From: Isoetes taiwanensis
Taxonomy: Eukaryota; Streptophyta; Lycopodiopsida; Isoetales; Isoetaceae
DNA: 64,000 nucleotides
Reading direction: 5' to 3'
NCBI GenBank assembly: GCA_021234155.1
Contig: JAJEKV010000015.1
Location: 8,505,662-8,569,661 of the forward strand
This document shows, one piece after another, positions 24,772 through 36,329 of the stretch; position 1 is the stretch's first letter; the number at the start of each line of letters is the position of its first letter. The notes beneath the pieces were generated by a model. That model was not told the DNA's origin. It was given only the letters and a program-made list of their open reading frames with translations, and did no database searches. Made by a program: the position numbers and the translations under genes.

Positions 24772-25266
24772 ATGTATCAAGGGCTATTGCATATAAGCAG
24801 CATGACCAAATCAACGGCGAGAAATGTGCAATAGTGAAAGGATATTGGTTGAAGAATTTGACGTGTATTACGTTATGTACCTAACGGAGGTTCAGTGGAA
24901 ATGCATCTCTTCACATGTAAGAGGTGCGATTGCTTCTTCTTCATTTCAGGCCGGCGGCCTTCCGGCTTCGCCCTCTTTTCAACTCCACAATTTTGTTGAT
25001 CCATTTATATTCAATGGCCCGGCAGTTTTACCAAAATTAGGTGCCCTCTTCAAAATTGGACTGCAGCTTTTTGGTGTTCAGTAGATCAAAATTTAATGCT
25101 ACATTGTTGAGCTGCGTCAGTTTATTCTTGGGTTTGGTTTAATGATCACAAAATAGCCATATCTTCGGCTTTGCCTTTACAGTGCCTATGCGAGTTTTCT
25201 CTTCTTTTGATCTTGGGCTGTTGCATTTGGCGTTGTATTTAGTTCCCCATTTCGGTTCCCTGCATT

Positions 25267-27583
25267 ATGGCTTCCTTGTTTGCCATAGGAGTTGCAGCGA
25301 TATTCACTTGTGTTGCTGTATCATTGGCATTCTGGCACATTTACATGCACCTTATCAACTACACAGAACCTACATATCAACGTTATACAGTTCGACTTGT
25401 TTTCATGGTTCCCGTGAGTAATATTTGTATCATAACTCTAAGTTTAAAACCTTCTGTATTGAGGTTGTCATGTTGATTTGCAGGTGTATGCCATGATGTC
25501 GTTTTTATCACTTTTGATGAGAGATAAGTCAATATATTTCAACTCATTACGTGACATGTGAGCAAAGAAAAAATTCAACATTTTTTTTTTTTTAAGGGGA
25601 GCTCTTCATGTTTATAGACCATTCCTGATATTGCAGATATGAGGCATTCGTAATATACAATTTTCTCTCTCTGTGTCTTGCCTGGGTTGGTGGGCCTGGA
25701 GCTGTTGTTCAGAGTTTGCATGGGCGCCTGTTAAAGCCTTCGGTAGAGTTGATGACTTGTTGTTTGCCAGCAATTCCATTAGACGGGTTTGTTCTCTTTC
25801 CCATTTAAATTTCTAGTAAGCTCTTGCATTTTATTGCATAGTGTCTTAGGAAAGGTCAGAAGCCAGATAATTAATGAAATTGAATTTGAATGAAAGCGCT
25901 GTTGAAGAGCATGAGCACAATGAACGTTGGGACAAGTTCACAATGAATACTTTGAATATTGGGACTTTTCTCAAACTTTTACTGTTTTGTGTTTTCGTAG
26001 AGTTACAGCTAGTAATCCATTTCTTTAATGCATGGCAGACGGTTTATTCGGCGGTGTAAGCAAGGTGTCCTCCAATTTGTCATTCTGAAGCCTCTACTCG
26101 TTGTTGCTACTTTTATTTTCTATGCAAAACACAAGTATGAAGAAGGGAACTTCAGTGTGACACAGGGTTATCTGTACATTACTATTGTGTACACAATATC
26201 TTATTCACTGGCACTCTATGTGCTGATTTTGTTCTATGTGGCTTGTAGCGATCTCCTTAAGCCATTCAAACCATTACCAAAATTTGTTGTCGTGAAGTCT
26301 GTTGTATTCCTGACATATTGGCGGGTATATCATCATTGCTCGTCTAGATACTTTTATCCTTTGATGTGTAAGCATAGTAACTGAGGAAGTAAACACTTAC
26401 TGTAAATTTATGCTGAAATATTTCTTGACACTTCATTTTGATCGACTAACTATATTTCCGTATTATCCCATTCATATTTCAATCAATAGAACTAGAAAGG
26501 GAAATAACAATAGGGAGAAATAAAAATGCATATTCACAACCTTATGGACACCCTACAGCCTACAAGACAATCTGGTTCTTGTTTATTTGGAACCCGAACA
26601 TGAATTGGCTCTGTGCTAGATCGTTTCATTGATATCTGCAGGTTCTTTTATGATTTCTTGTCCATTTACATGTTTCCTATGTTTATTTTCTGCCACATTT
26701 TTTCTCTTTGGGCATTGCCTTAAAAGTACGATCCAGATTTTATTGGAGAACATATAATGAGGTGTGCTTATCCTTACAGAGTGTCTTTGTCTCATTGGCG
26801 GCTAAAATGGGCATCTTAAAAGCCCCAGAGGATATCCAAGATTTTCTCATATGCTTGGAAATGTCCCTTGCAGCAATTGGTCATATATATGCATTCCCAT
26901 ATAAAGAGTATGCAGAAGCTAATATTGGTGGCTCTTCTGGCCTGCTTGGCAGTGTTGCTCATGCACTGAATTTTCATGATGTGGTCTCAGATACTGTTCA
27001 TCAGGTCTAATTTGAACCAAAAGCTTACTTTTCTACTACCGGTAATGATTATTTGCTGACAAAGGTTTCTATTTCTGCAGTTTGCACCAACATATCATGA
27101 TTATGTTCTTTACAGCAATGGTGGTGATGAAGCACCAAAGAAGTATCGTGTACGGACTTTTGTGCCTGTTGGTAAAGAAATGGGTACTCTGCATCGCCAT
27201 AACAAGATGTTTGGAGCTGGCAAAGTTGATGAAACATATGCTGCCGAGCTATCTTCCTTGGATGCTAGAAAAATTAGGGTGATTCAGGACATGTGAAAGC
27301 TGGCAAAGATGATGGGGCTTCATTGCTCTATGAATCAAATCTGACAAGTTTACAGTCATATGATATGTCACCTTTAGATATTCCCAAGCAACACAAAAAG
27401 CAGTGCCTTTGAAGCTAGATTCGATCTGATAGTCAATGTTCTACTGCTAGCAGGCGGGATAGCTCAGAAGATGATGTGCTTGAAACAAGCTTTCTGGCTC
27501 CAAACAGAAGAAAATCCTCGCATGGTGTTATGATAGATGAGCTAGACATTCATGAAGAATATGAAGGGTTTGTGCAGCGGTGA
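25267..27583 (+). CDS. TMEM184/LAZ1-like DUF300 multi-pass membrane protein (6 exons)
   Basis: Exons by GT-AG sites: 25267-25413, 25484-25557, 25637-25786, 26039-26324, 26780-27004, 27081-27583. The start opens with a hydrophobic helix (FAIGVAAIFTCVAVSLAFW) and HIYMHLINYTEPTYQRY, as in LAZ1 homologues. Then come VYAMMSFLSL, YEAFVIYNFLSLCLAWVGG, DGRFIRRCKQGVLQFVILKP, VKSVVFLTYW, and FYAFPYKEYA-like HIYAFPYKEYA. This is the organic-solute-transporter/TMEM184 family of seven-helix proteins; the Arabidopsis founder LAZ1 is linked to brassinosteroid and cell-death control at vacuolar membranes. Exons 1-5 are in perfect frame. In exon 6 a one-base shift near 27270 creates an early TGA at about 27294; the shifted frame continues with SSEDDVLETSFLAPNRRKSS to a stop at 27581-27583. 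The exact C-terminus is uncertain. Confidence 0.94.
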
Positions 27584-28189
27584 TGTTAAAGGTCTCACCA
27601 ACTTACCATCATTGTGTTTTTGCTTGCCTTCTCGTCACGTGTTCCCATCACCTTATTTCTGGTGTCCCTTTGCAACAGAAGGTAATCTTTCCCATGTGAC
27701 AACAGTCCAGATTTCGGTTCAAATTTATCTTTTAAGACAAGTTGAGATACAAAATTATTACAGTCTATATCTCTGGAGTATAAGCTCATTAGAAGATTTC
27801 TTATATTTGTGTATCTTTTTGTGCAAGCAGAAAACTTGACGGAGTTGAGGCATCTTTGCGCTATGCAAAAAGATGTCCCGAAAAGAGGTGAGGAAGTGTC
27901 ATCTCCTCCCCACTGATGGGAGTCCTGGTCAGAAGCCACATAAATATAACAGCAGTGTTTGTGTGATTGTCTACTATTATGTAACAGCACTATCATAACT
28001 TTATATGTTCAATTTTAAAGGTGCATGAATACAAATAAGGTTTATCACCAATAATTTGTTGTCTTGATCCGATGATGTATATATGTTCAGCCTAGTGGGT
28101 GAAGTCAGTGACAAATGAACGTGATTTTTAAAGAAAATAATAATTGCCTTTATTTTTCTGAAGTTCTAATTCTTGGGTCAGCAATCTGT

Positions 28190-28440
28190 CTGCAGGTTCA
28201 ATGTAAACAAGATAATGGTCAACGCTCTGATATATCTCAATGTGTAGTGGCTGCTTTTGCCTTCCAGAAGATATTAGTGGCATATCATCCCGAACCTCGA
28301 CGACAGGGTGTGCTGTGAGTGTTTTGACAGTAAAAAGATGCTTGCAGAAATTTTTGCCAGTTTTGAATGGAAAGCAGAAACTGGCCATGGAGGCCAGTTC
28401 TAAAACCTCCTGCAGCACAAGGCCGCTCCATTCAGCATGA
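28190..28440 (+). other. Possible 3' exon or UTR of the LAZ1-like gene
   Basis: A good acceptor (CTGTCTGCAG) at about 28196 precedes open sequence in two frames, VQCKQDNGQRSDISQ and, shifted, SGCFCLPEDISGISSRTS. No family match is recognised. It could be a terminal exon of the upstream gene or a spliced 3' UTR. Confidence 0.25.
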
Positions 28441-29189
28441 AAGTAGAAGAAGAGATTGAAAGACTTTACAAAGTTCGCTTTGCCACATTTGCTCAAACTT
28501 GCTCAAACATAACGAATTTTTTATACATTACAATACACAAATCTTAGTTCAACAATTGGAGAATAGCCTCCCCCAAGTACACTAAAACTAATTGTGCAAA
28601 CTTTATAGGATCAAAAATTTCTATACATACAAAGGTGTAGAGCATTAGATTTCTCATAGATGTGGCAAAAAGAAATGCCTTGGCTGATTCGGCTGGTATT
28701 ACCACACAACCCAAAACTACTGTCATCTATTTGATAGACTTTTGCTAAGACTAGCACTTGCTCACTAAAATAAGTAGTGGAGTTTAATTTACTGGGGTTT
28801 GGGCATATTTGATAAATGTGCCTTAGTATGAATTATGCGAGAATAACTAAAAGGTTAATTATCTACATGGAAAATGGAAACAAAGAAAGCAAAATTTTTT
28901 GACGTCATTTAAAAACTTTGTGATACGATGCCGAAATGCTTGTTGGGATGCAAAACTAAGTTGTTTCGGATACAGCTACCCATGTTTAAGGCCCTCAAAA
29001 TACCGAGAGACAGCGTGGGGCAAATGGGACACCTGTTGTTTCTTTTTAGCAGAACCTTTTTTTTCTATTAAATAGACAATTGAACTGAAGATAAAGTACA
29101 ATGAAATCAATGCCTCGCAATATCAATACACCTGCATGAAACAATTTCATCTGCAGTAATGTACAATGCCAGGAAGACGCTGGACATCT

Positions 29190-31049
29190 TCAGTTCACTT
29201 TCCTTTTGCCATCCTTGTTGCCATAAAGCAGAATTTGTGAAACTATTACTCCATTGGTTATGAAGCCAAGTATGCTTCCAGCAATCACTTTTCTTGTTAA
29301 AGACTTCAAATGATTTCCTTAGCCAAATATATAAAATAAAAATCAAATTAAAGGATACTGCTGGTGGGAGCACTTTCTTGAATGCTTGTAAACAATCGCA
29401 CTGCCAGAAAGAATAATAAGTTCCATGCTCCAAGAAGCAAGTAATTTTAAAAAAAAAATGATAACAAAATCAGCAAGTTTAACACAACTCACCTACACAG
29501 CCACCGAAGCCCATGAAGTTTGTAGGAAAGCAGTTGACCAGTATTTTTTGTTCTAGATTACAAAATAGATATAGTCAGCTATATAATTGGTTCCAATCAT
29601 TACATTTGTTGATGGGTTGTAAAGGACGTCCTTACTTTAAAAGTTTTTCATATATCTGAGGCAACCTAGAAAAAAAGAATATAGCATGTTGGGAAGCCTG
29701 CCAAAAAAATGAGTGAGATAAAATCCAAAGTTACAAAAGAAAATCCAGTAGTAAATATACTCACATAAAGCACTTCAAACAAGGCTGGATCCACGCTGAC
29801 CGCAAATAATACAGGAGCAACAGCACAATATCTGACCAGATTATTAAGCTTGAACAGTCAAATCTATACAGCCTAGACATAGCCCCCATAACTGATGCCA
29901 TGCTGAATTGCTAGAGAGGATACAGAACAGTCTTGGACATAACACTGGGCTTTGGTGCTCGTGAATAGTAATAAACTAGTGCAATAAGAATGAGAGCTGC
30001 ATCAAACAGAAAAAATACATGAAAAATGTCAGATAAAGGTGTTAGAGGTTCAAGTAAACACAATTATATTACGAAACAGCATAATAGATAAAGAGTTCAA
30101 TATTATGCACCAATCAAAATTATTTAATATGGCTATCATTACTATCTATTAATCTCTAAGAGAATGTGGATATATTTGCCAAGAAAGAAATGTACAATAC
30201 ATCTTGGTCCTGTATCTGTACAATGCTTTGGTAACAAACTTTACTTGAAATAAACATGATAAAAAACCATCAATTTGTACCTTGGATTAAAAGAAAAACT
30301 AGTTCTCCATATGCTGAAAATGGTAGCCTCTTGTACAAGCAATAAGCTAGTGCAATTGTATAGCCGACAACCTCCAATTCAAACGATGATTGACTCAACC
30401 CTCTCGCACTCTTACCTTTCACTATCACATATATCTGCAAAGCCATGAATCATAACGAATTTCAAGATGCAAGGCTAAACAAGGAACAACTTCCTGATGC
30501 AATTTTTGAGAAGATAGGTAATTTCAGGCATGCACAATTACCATTGCTTATGCATTTTTCAAACTTCAATGAAAATTATTATTATCAGTGGCAAGGATTC
30601 CTGCGAGATGCATGTTTGAATCCCAAACTTTCTAGCCATATATTATTCTGTGTAATGTATTTTTTAAAGCTCCAGCAGTAGTAGGCCAGCATGAGTGAAT
30701 ATAGAGACACGAAAGAACAGTGAGCATTGCATTGATTAAAAATATTTGCTTATTTATATGGCGGCAAGAACATAAGTGGTGATTATTGCCAAAAGGATAG
30801 ATTTGCCAAAATGTAGAACACGTATTTTAAGAGAAAAATTTGACATATCCACCAGAAAGTAGAACATTTACTTCTAGTTTCAAATGAAATCCTTACCTGG
30901 GGGACTTTGACGATGACGGAGGTAATAACAATGCAGTAGCCTAGGAACTTGGAAAGGAGGGGCATAAGGCAATCATTGGCCGGAAAAGAAGCCTGACCCA
31001 GAGCATCAAATACACAACCCAAGTCCATTCCCATAATTTGGAAGCCCAT
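29190..31049 (-). CDS. MPDU1: MPDU1 (Lec35) homologue, PQ-loop protein
   Basis: In animals MPDU1 is an ER multi-pass protein needed for use of dolichol-phosphate mannose and glucose in N-glycan and GPI synthesis. Exons by splice sites: 31049-30897, 30434-30281, a block within 29996-29765, 29697-29636, 29552-29493, 29400-29359, 29287-29190. The product starts [18 protein letters not shown] and reads [16 protein letters not shown], then PQ-loop 1 ([19 protein letters not shown]) and [39 protein letters not shown] with PQ-loop 2 ([17 protein letters not shown]), [23 protein letters not shown], and [19 protein letters not shown] before the stop at 29190-29192. Length and order fit the family. The 29765-29996 block probably contains a short intron and an indel; another indel follows TGQL. 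The upstream in-frame ATG at 31187 would add a poly-leucine segment encoded by a CTG run and is less likely. Confidence 0.92.
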
Positions 31050-31079
31050 AGTGGGCGGATCTGCTTGCTGTGTTGCCTG

Positions 31080-31114
31080 ATTTAGCAGCAACAGCAGCAG
31101 CAAGCAGCAGCAGA
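31080..31114. repeat. CAG-rich trinucleotide run upstream of MPDU1 start
   Basis: About nine interrupted CAG units lie 30-65 bases upstream of the chosen MPDU1 start codon, probably in the 5' UTR. It is also a useful internal contrast: CAG is intact here while CAG and CTG are eroded in the repeats elsewhere. Confidence 0.8.
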
Positions 31115-31221
31115 AGGTCGTTGAAAGCTCTAACGCAACGCTTAGGAATTTCTTTGACGGGCCGCAAGTATTTGCCACATGTGCCAAGCAAAAAATGCCA
31201 ACAAATATATCATTAAATCCT

Positions 31222-31394
31222 TCGAGTTCAAAAAGGCGCTCTTTGGACTATTCCATCCTATAATCCCGCTATCCTATAATCGCTCTATCCTAGCCATCCA
31301 AACAGGGCATATTCCCAAGGATATGCCCTGCCCCAAAACTACAATCGTCCAACCCAAGTCAAGATGGGGTGAAAACCCCATTTCCACGCCACCC
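31222..31394. repeat. Dispersed ~170-bp repeat, copy 1
   Basis: The phrase CTATAATCGCTCTATCCTAG followed by CCATCCAAAC, a GGGCATATTCCCAAGGATAT hairpin, and AAGATGGGGT..CCCCATTTCCAC recurs in the same order at 43366-43516. It lies just upstream of MPDU1. It resembles one half of a MITE, but I could not find matching ends. Confidence 0.7.
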
Positions 31395-31487
31395 TAAGGT
31401 GCATCAGAAAGTATGCCCAACATATATCAACATTGTTACCCCATGTTCTTATCACATTGTTACCCCATTGTTAACATTGTTCTTGTA

Positions 31488-32860
31488 GGTCAATGGTGTG
31501 GACCACCCAAAGGGTGTTGAGGCTGAGACTACTGAGTAAATTATCCTCTACAGTAGGTTGGATTGGAAGAATAAGAAGGTGAAAGTGAAGCACCAATGCA
31601 ATAAGGAGCTAGTAGGTGAAGGAACTATCATACTAGCTGATCCTATCCAAGCTGTCAATGATGAAAGGTTAGGAGAGGATAAAGTGGGTGTGGCCATAAC
31701 AAGTTTAGAAGAAAAATGGAAGGAAAAAGGGTCAAATCACCAGGATTGCACTGCTTGTGTTAAACAATTGGAGGTCCCATGCATCATGTCATGGCCTATA
31801 GCCTGCATTGAGTTTATAGGAGATTTCCTTTTACCAGAGCCAGAGGTTGTGGATGACACTGATTTTCTTAATGCACCTCCAATAGCTGCCAGGACCACAT
31901 TTTCAGAAAAGAGGGCACACTCAATGGTGAAACATTATCCTAGCAAGAGGTCCAAGTCAAGTAGTGATTGTTCACGTGAAGCTATGGCTAAGGTAAGGAG
32001 AATGGAATGTTGTTGGGCTAATTGTGTTCAGAAGTTTGAAATTGATGAATTGGTGGAAGCAAGAGCCGCCTTCCAAGAGTATACTTGTGATGAGAGGAGG
32101 ACTTACATGTACTCCATTCATGAGCTTGCACTTCAAGATGAAAAATATCCAAAGAAAAAAAAATACCCACTGCTAGGGGCATGGCTATGTAAAGTTGCAT
32201 GGATAAATATTCATGGCATTCCAATTTCATCTTGGCAAAATTGGCAAGTAAGTCATGCAAAGGAGAGCAAAATTACATTACATGGAAATAATGGCATGTT
32301 GAGGCCAACTTCTAGGATCCTGGCTGCTATGGAGGTTTTTGATAAATATGTTGAATTCAATGCTGAGAATATGCCACATAAAAGTAGGAAAGATCAACAG
32401 GAAGAAATAGTTGTCGAGAAGAGATTGCCATCCCATTGTACCCAGAAGAGCATATTGGAAGAAGTGAATGCTTTGCTTCGAGAACTAATGGTACCCGCAA
32501 TATCTCAACCCAAAATTCTGAGACTATGGAGCAAGCACTTCAAGCATGTCATTATAGACACTTTTGAACAACTTTGCAAAGTGCAACTTGTGTGCTAAGT
32601 TGAAAGAGATTCGGATAAGACCAAGCAACCAAGCCAAAGGGCTAAGATAAGGGAGCAAATGAAAGATCACATGACGTACCAACTATCATGTAGATCCACT
32701 TATTGATGTGGAGAATATTATCATGTTTGAAACCCAATAACTATGTTTGTATTATACATGACAAGATGGATCAATCAAGACTTGTTTGCCACAAAGATAG
32801 TTACATACCCAAGAAATCAATAGAGCTTATCCTATGCAAGTCTCTCCGAGAGGTGCAATA
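31488..32860 (+). pseudogene. Transposase-like gene with Ptta/En/Spm-type N-terminal domain
   Basis: One long frame runs from 31540 (after TAA at 31537-31539) to the stop at 32598. It has no ATG at its start; the first conserved phrase, IILYSRLD, follows the stop directly and VNGVDHPKG precedes it in frame. Residues 1-90 (VGEGTIILADP, NDERLG, IMSWPIACI) resemble the domain found in plant Ptta/En/Spm transposases. The middle (CWANCVQKFEIDELVEAR, RRTYMYSIHELA, LGAWLCKVAWINIHGI, LHGNNGMLRPTSR) and a CKVQLVC pair resemble a DDE-type transposase family seen in non-seed plants, fungi and invertebrates. After the stop other frames continue (SQRAKIREQMKDH, then HDKMDQSRLVCHKDSYIPKK near 32760), the place of the first catalytic Asp. 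So the gene is decayed past codon ~346. Confidence 0.65.
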
Positions 32861-32899
32861 GTGCATAGCTTCTAAGTACAATTTATTATGGCCATTTTA

Positions 32900-33300
32900 A
32901 TTTGCAATTGTGGAGTGATGGTCCCGATTTTCATATTGGAAGTGTGATGAGGTGCTTGAGGAACTATGAGAGTGGTTATTCTCGATGACCTCCACAACCC
33001 TCGAGGTGGTAGCCAACCACTCTTCAAAGGCATTGTTGGATAGAAAGCCTAATAATTTAGAGAAGTTTACAAAGACAAGGTTTAGGAAGTCGCAAGCTTC
33101 AACATGTTGGAGCCTCAAGTTCACTTCCCCAACCTCGAGATCTACCACCAAAGTTCCTCCTCCAACTTGAATATGTAGCATTATGTAGCATTATAACAAG
33201 GGTTTTTTGTAATTTTATACGCTTTTTGGCATGGTTTTTATATGATTTCATATATATTGCACTGTACATACTAATTAGTATATCTAGAGTGCACTCCACA
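32900..33300. other. Open frames of unknown nature
   Basis: Frames are open on both strands (32897-33181 minus, 32985-33170 plus). The minus frame (FVNFSKLLGFLSNNAFEEWL) has a plausible amino-acid composition, but no family is recognised and there is no splice context. It may be the tail of the transposon at 31488-32860. Confidence 0.2.
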
Positions 33301-33400
33301 TTTTATTGTCTAAATTTCATATCATCAATGGTTTACCCCTTTTATTTTTATTCCTCTATTTCTTTTAATAAGCCATACATGCAAGCATCAGATGTTTCAA

Positions 33401-33441
33401 TTTAGGGTTATTTTAGGGTTTTGGGTTTATAGTTTAGGGTT
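33401..33441. repeat. Degenerate TTTAGGG-like run
   Basis: TTTAGGG or a one-base variant occurs four to five times in 41 bases (33401, 33412, 33419, 33433). This matches the plant telomere unit but is irregular, so it is either an interstitial telomere trace or a telo-box cluster. Confidence 0.45.
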
Positions 33442-36300
33442 GTGAACACGCAAAGATCCCGACGCCTTTTGTTCCGACTTGGGAAAAAGGATTTACAAGC
33501 AATGAGATCATTATTCGAAAGGTGCTCGATTCAACCTCGTAGTACACTCATATAATAAGGAAACATTTATGCCCCCGTTTCTTATTGCTTCGTCTGTCCT
33601 ACAGATGACATCCCTTACTAATGTGGAAACCAAGAAAAAAGTAGAATTTTTGAGGCGCTTAGTGGAACAATGGATGCTCTTTCATAGTTATCTGAAAGCA
33701 CTACTATGCATGTACCGCAACAAAACCAATCCAAATCAATGGGTATTTTCTTCCTCGGTCCAATTTATAGCACGCCTCGCCTATCTATACCCAAGCTTAT
33801 GGAGAACAATTTTACATTTCAATGGTAACAGAAGAGGCGCGAGAGAAGATGCTTGCTACCTATAAGATCTCAAAGATTTTCTCGGATTGTTGATTATGAT
33901 GCATAATATACGAATCGCAGTGTCCTTAGTTTGTCTAACCAACCTAATAGAAGATAATAGGTGAAATAAGAGAGATATGCATATGAAGCGCCACTTTGTC
34001 TCCACAATCGAATGATCTTTGACACATGCTATTTTCTATATCAATCAAGACCTAAACACCTATAGGATTTGGCATTTTCCATAGCATATAATAGGTCCGT
34101 GATTTGACGCTTTTGAAACTCAGATTCTTAGAAGCAACGGATCCTCGATGTGTTATTAATCTTTCGGAAAGCGTAAATGTAGATCGCAAGTTTAAATCTT
34201 AAATGGCGCTTTCTCGGTTTTGCTCCGTGTTGGGGTGCATGGATTCAAATATTGAAGGATTACTCAAGAGCCGCTTTTATTCAAAATGTAAAAAGACCTT
34301 TTGCACATCTTTTTTTTACTCTACTGAATAAGGCCGAAGTGACCGCTTTAATCGACATTGGTTTGCCATTGATCTGCTACTTTTCTAGTTTTGTATCCGA
34401 CGATTTATTGCTCTCAATTTGTTGTTTTTTTCAATCAAGAAATCAAATAGCCAGCCTAAAAATCAGTTTGGTGATAGATACCTACTTTGTTGCCATTTTT
34501 TCCTCCTTTAAGGATATTTTTCTCGCTTTTCCTTTCTAGTGTCCGCAAGTTTCCAACACAATCGCTATATGCTTGCTTAGTCGTGATCTTCATTTTAGCT
34601 TATATTTTGTTAAGGTTTTGGAGACAATCCTAGAAAAAAGCTCTCTATGACGCCATCCGCACCTTTCCTCCTCGACATGATGTCCTTGGTGATTGTAGCT
34701 TCGCGGCAAAAAGAAGATGGATACTGGCCATCATTTTTGTCCAAATTTTGGGTTTACATCGTATATATTGTTGTCGCGAATCGGTGGAGTGCTCGGTTTC
34801 AAATTCGGTCTTGGAATACAAGGCTCTTTCTTTATTTTTGCTATGTTGAATACATCTAGCTTATTATTCCGTAGATATCAAGTATTCTCAAAATCATCTC
34901 ATTAAAGTGTTCTTGATACTTGAATGAACCATTCACAAATGTTCAATCGATTAGAAACATATCGAGGTAATGAAAGAAGATTATATTGTGCACAAGAGTT
35001 ATTATCTAGATATTGAACTATTCAATATTCTTGTAACATATGCTTGAAACATGCTTTGAAGTCTTTATTTTCCCCGCTTTGCCTTCTAATCTTTGATAAC
35101 ATAAATCATTAATAATCTCCAAAACTCTAATCATATTTCCTTAATAATAGAACTATATTTTGAGTTCTATTCACGTTGATGGATTTTTAGCTTAAATTGC
35201 TTATATTCTAAACATCAACTCATCCAAGTGTCATGTAACGTTGTTTGTTTTGGCCCCTAGGGGCAAAAAAATTTTAACCTATAACACAAACCATTACATT
35301 ACACGATTAAAATTAAATTCCCTTAAACCCCTTTTGTTTGGGGTGCATATTCACACTGGGACTCAAAACGAGTCGCTGGATAGGCATATAAACCCCTTAT
35401 TCCTTAATCTACACCGCATAACAAAGTTCCTCGCTTGTGGGGTATGGATGCACGTAATTTGTTATAATCAGATAACAAGATTTTCAAAATACTATAAGAT
35501 TTCGTGCAATATACTATATGGTGTTGATTTTGGACAGTAAAAAAACAGGGGCATATGTTCTCATTCCTATCTTATTTGACAAACTGTAAGTGTCTTTTGA
35601 AAGAGTGAATTTAGGGATTCTTAATGCCCGGACATACTCATGAGGATGTGGATACATTGTTTGGGGAAGTATAGTGCCAGCTGAAATCTCAAACCTGCGA
35701 CCAATCTTCCTAGACTAATGGAAGTTCTTAGTGAATGCATTTCACCTTCTCCTATAGGGTTGATCATACAAGAGGTGCCCGACAGGAAGAATTCTATCGG
35801 CAAGGTTATGCTCTTGATATGGAAGGCCAATCTAGACCACTTCAAGACACTTTCTCGGGTCATGGGAAATAAGCCAATAATGCAATGGAAGATGAGACCT
35901 TCGTGATGATAAATGAAGGCCGATGAGGGAGTACCTATATGGCACCTAAGATGAAAAATGGTAAACCTAAAATTCCTGTGGGTCAACCAAAAGCTTTTAA
36001 GCCTTTGCAGAGGTGGGATTCATTGCAAAGCATATTGACTACATTTCAATACATCAAGCATTGAAAAATAACTCGATGATACCAACCTTGCAACTGATAG
36101 ATTATTGGACATAGGTACATGGATTATTGGGACAAGTAGACACATCCTCCTCGATGAATTGAAAGATGGATGGCTACCTAAGTCTAGGTGGAGAGACTTG
36201 ATAACACCCGAGAAAGTTGATGATGTGGTTAGTAGTATTCACAAGTCGATGGCTCCTTCACCGCTGAAAAATATTATGTGTTAGTCCTAGGAAAAGAAGG
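33442..36300. other. Gene-free stretch
   Basis: Short open frames at 33569-33865, 34252-34539, 34647-34905 and 35621-35986 have no recognised domain. A TTGGCCCCTAGGGGCAA palindrome lies at about 35252-35268. Nothing here could be supported as a gene. Confidence 0.35.
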
Positions 36301-36329
36301 CCTAAATATCTCGAAATGAGGATTATGAT

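Noticed and set aside
30783-31187. Longer MPDU1 start at 31187 with a cysteine- and leucine-rich N-terminus
   Set aside because: The added residues include a leucine run encoded by a CTG repeat and have no counterpart in the family; the ATG at 31049 gives the usual start.
35240-35560. Possible hAT-like element starting at the TTGGCCCCTAGGGGCAA palindrome
   Set aside because: No matching inverted end or 8-bp target duplication could be found.
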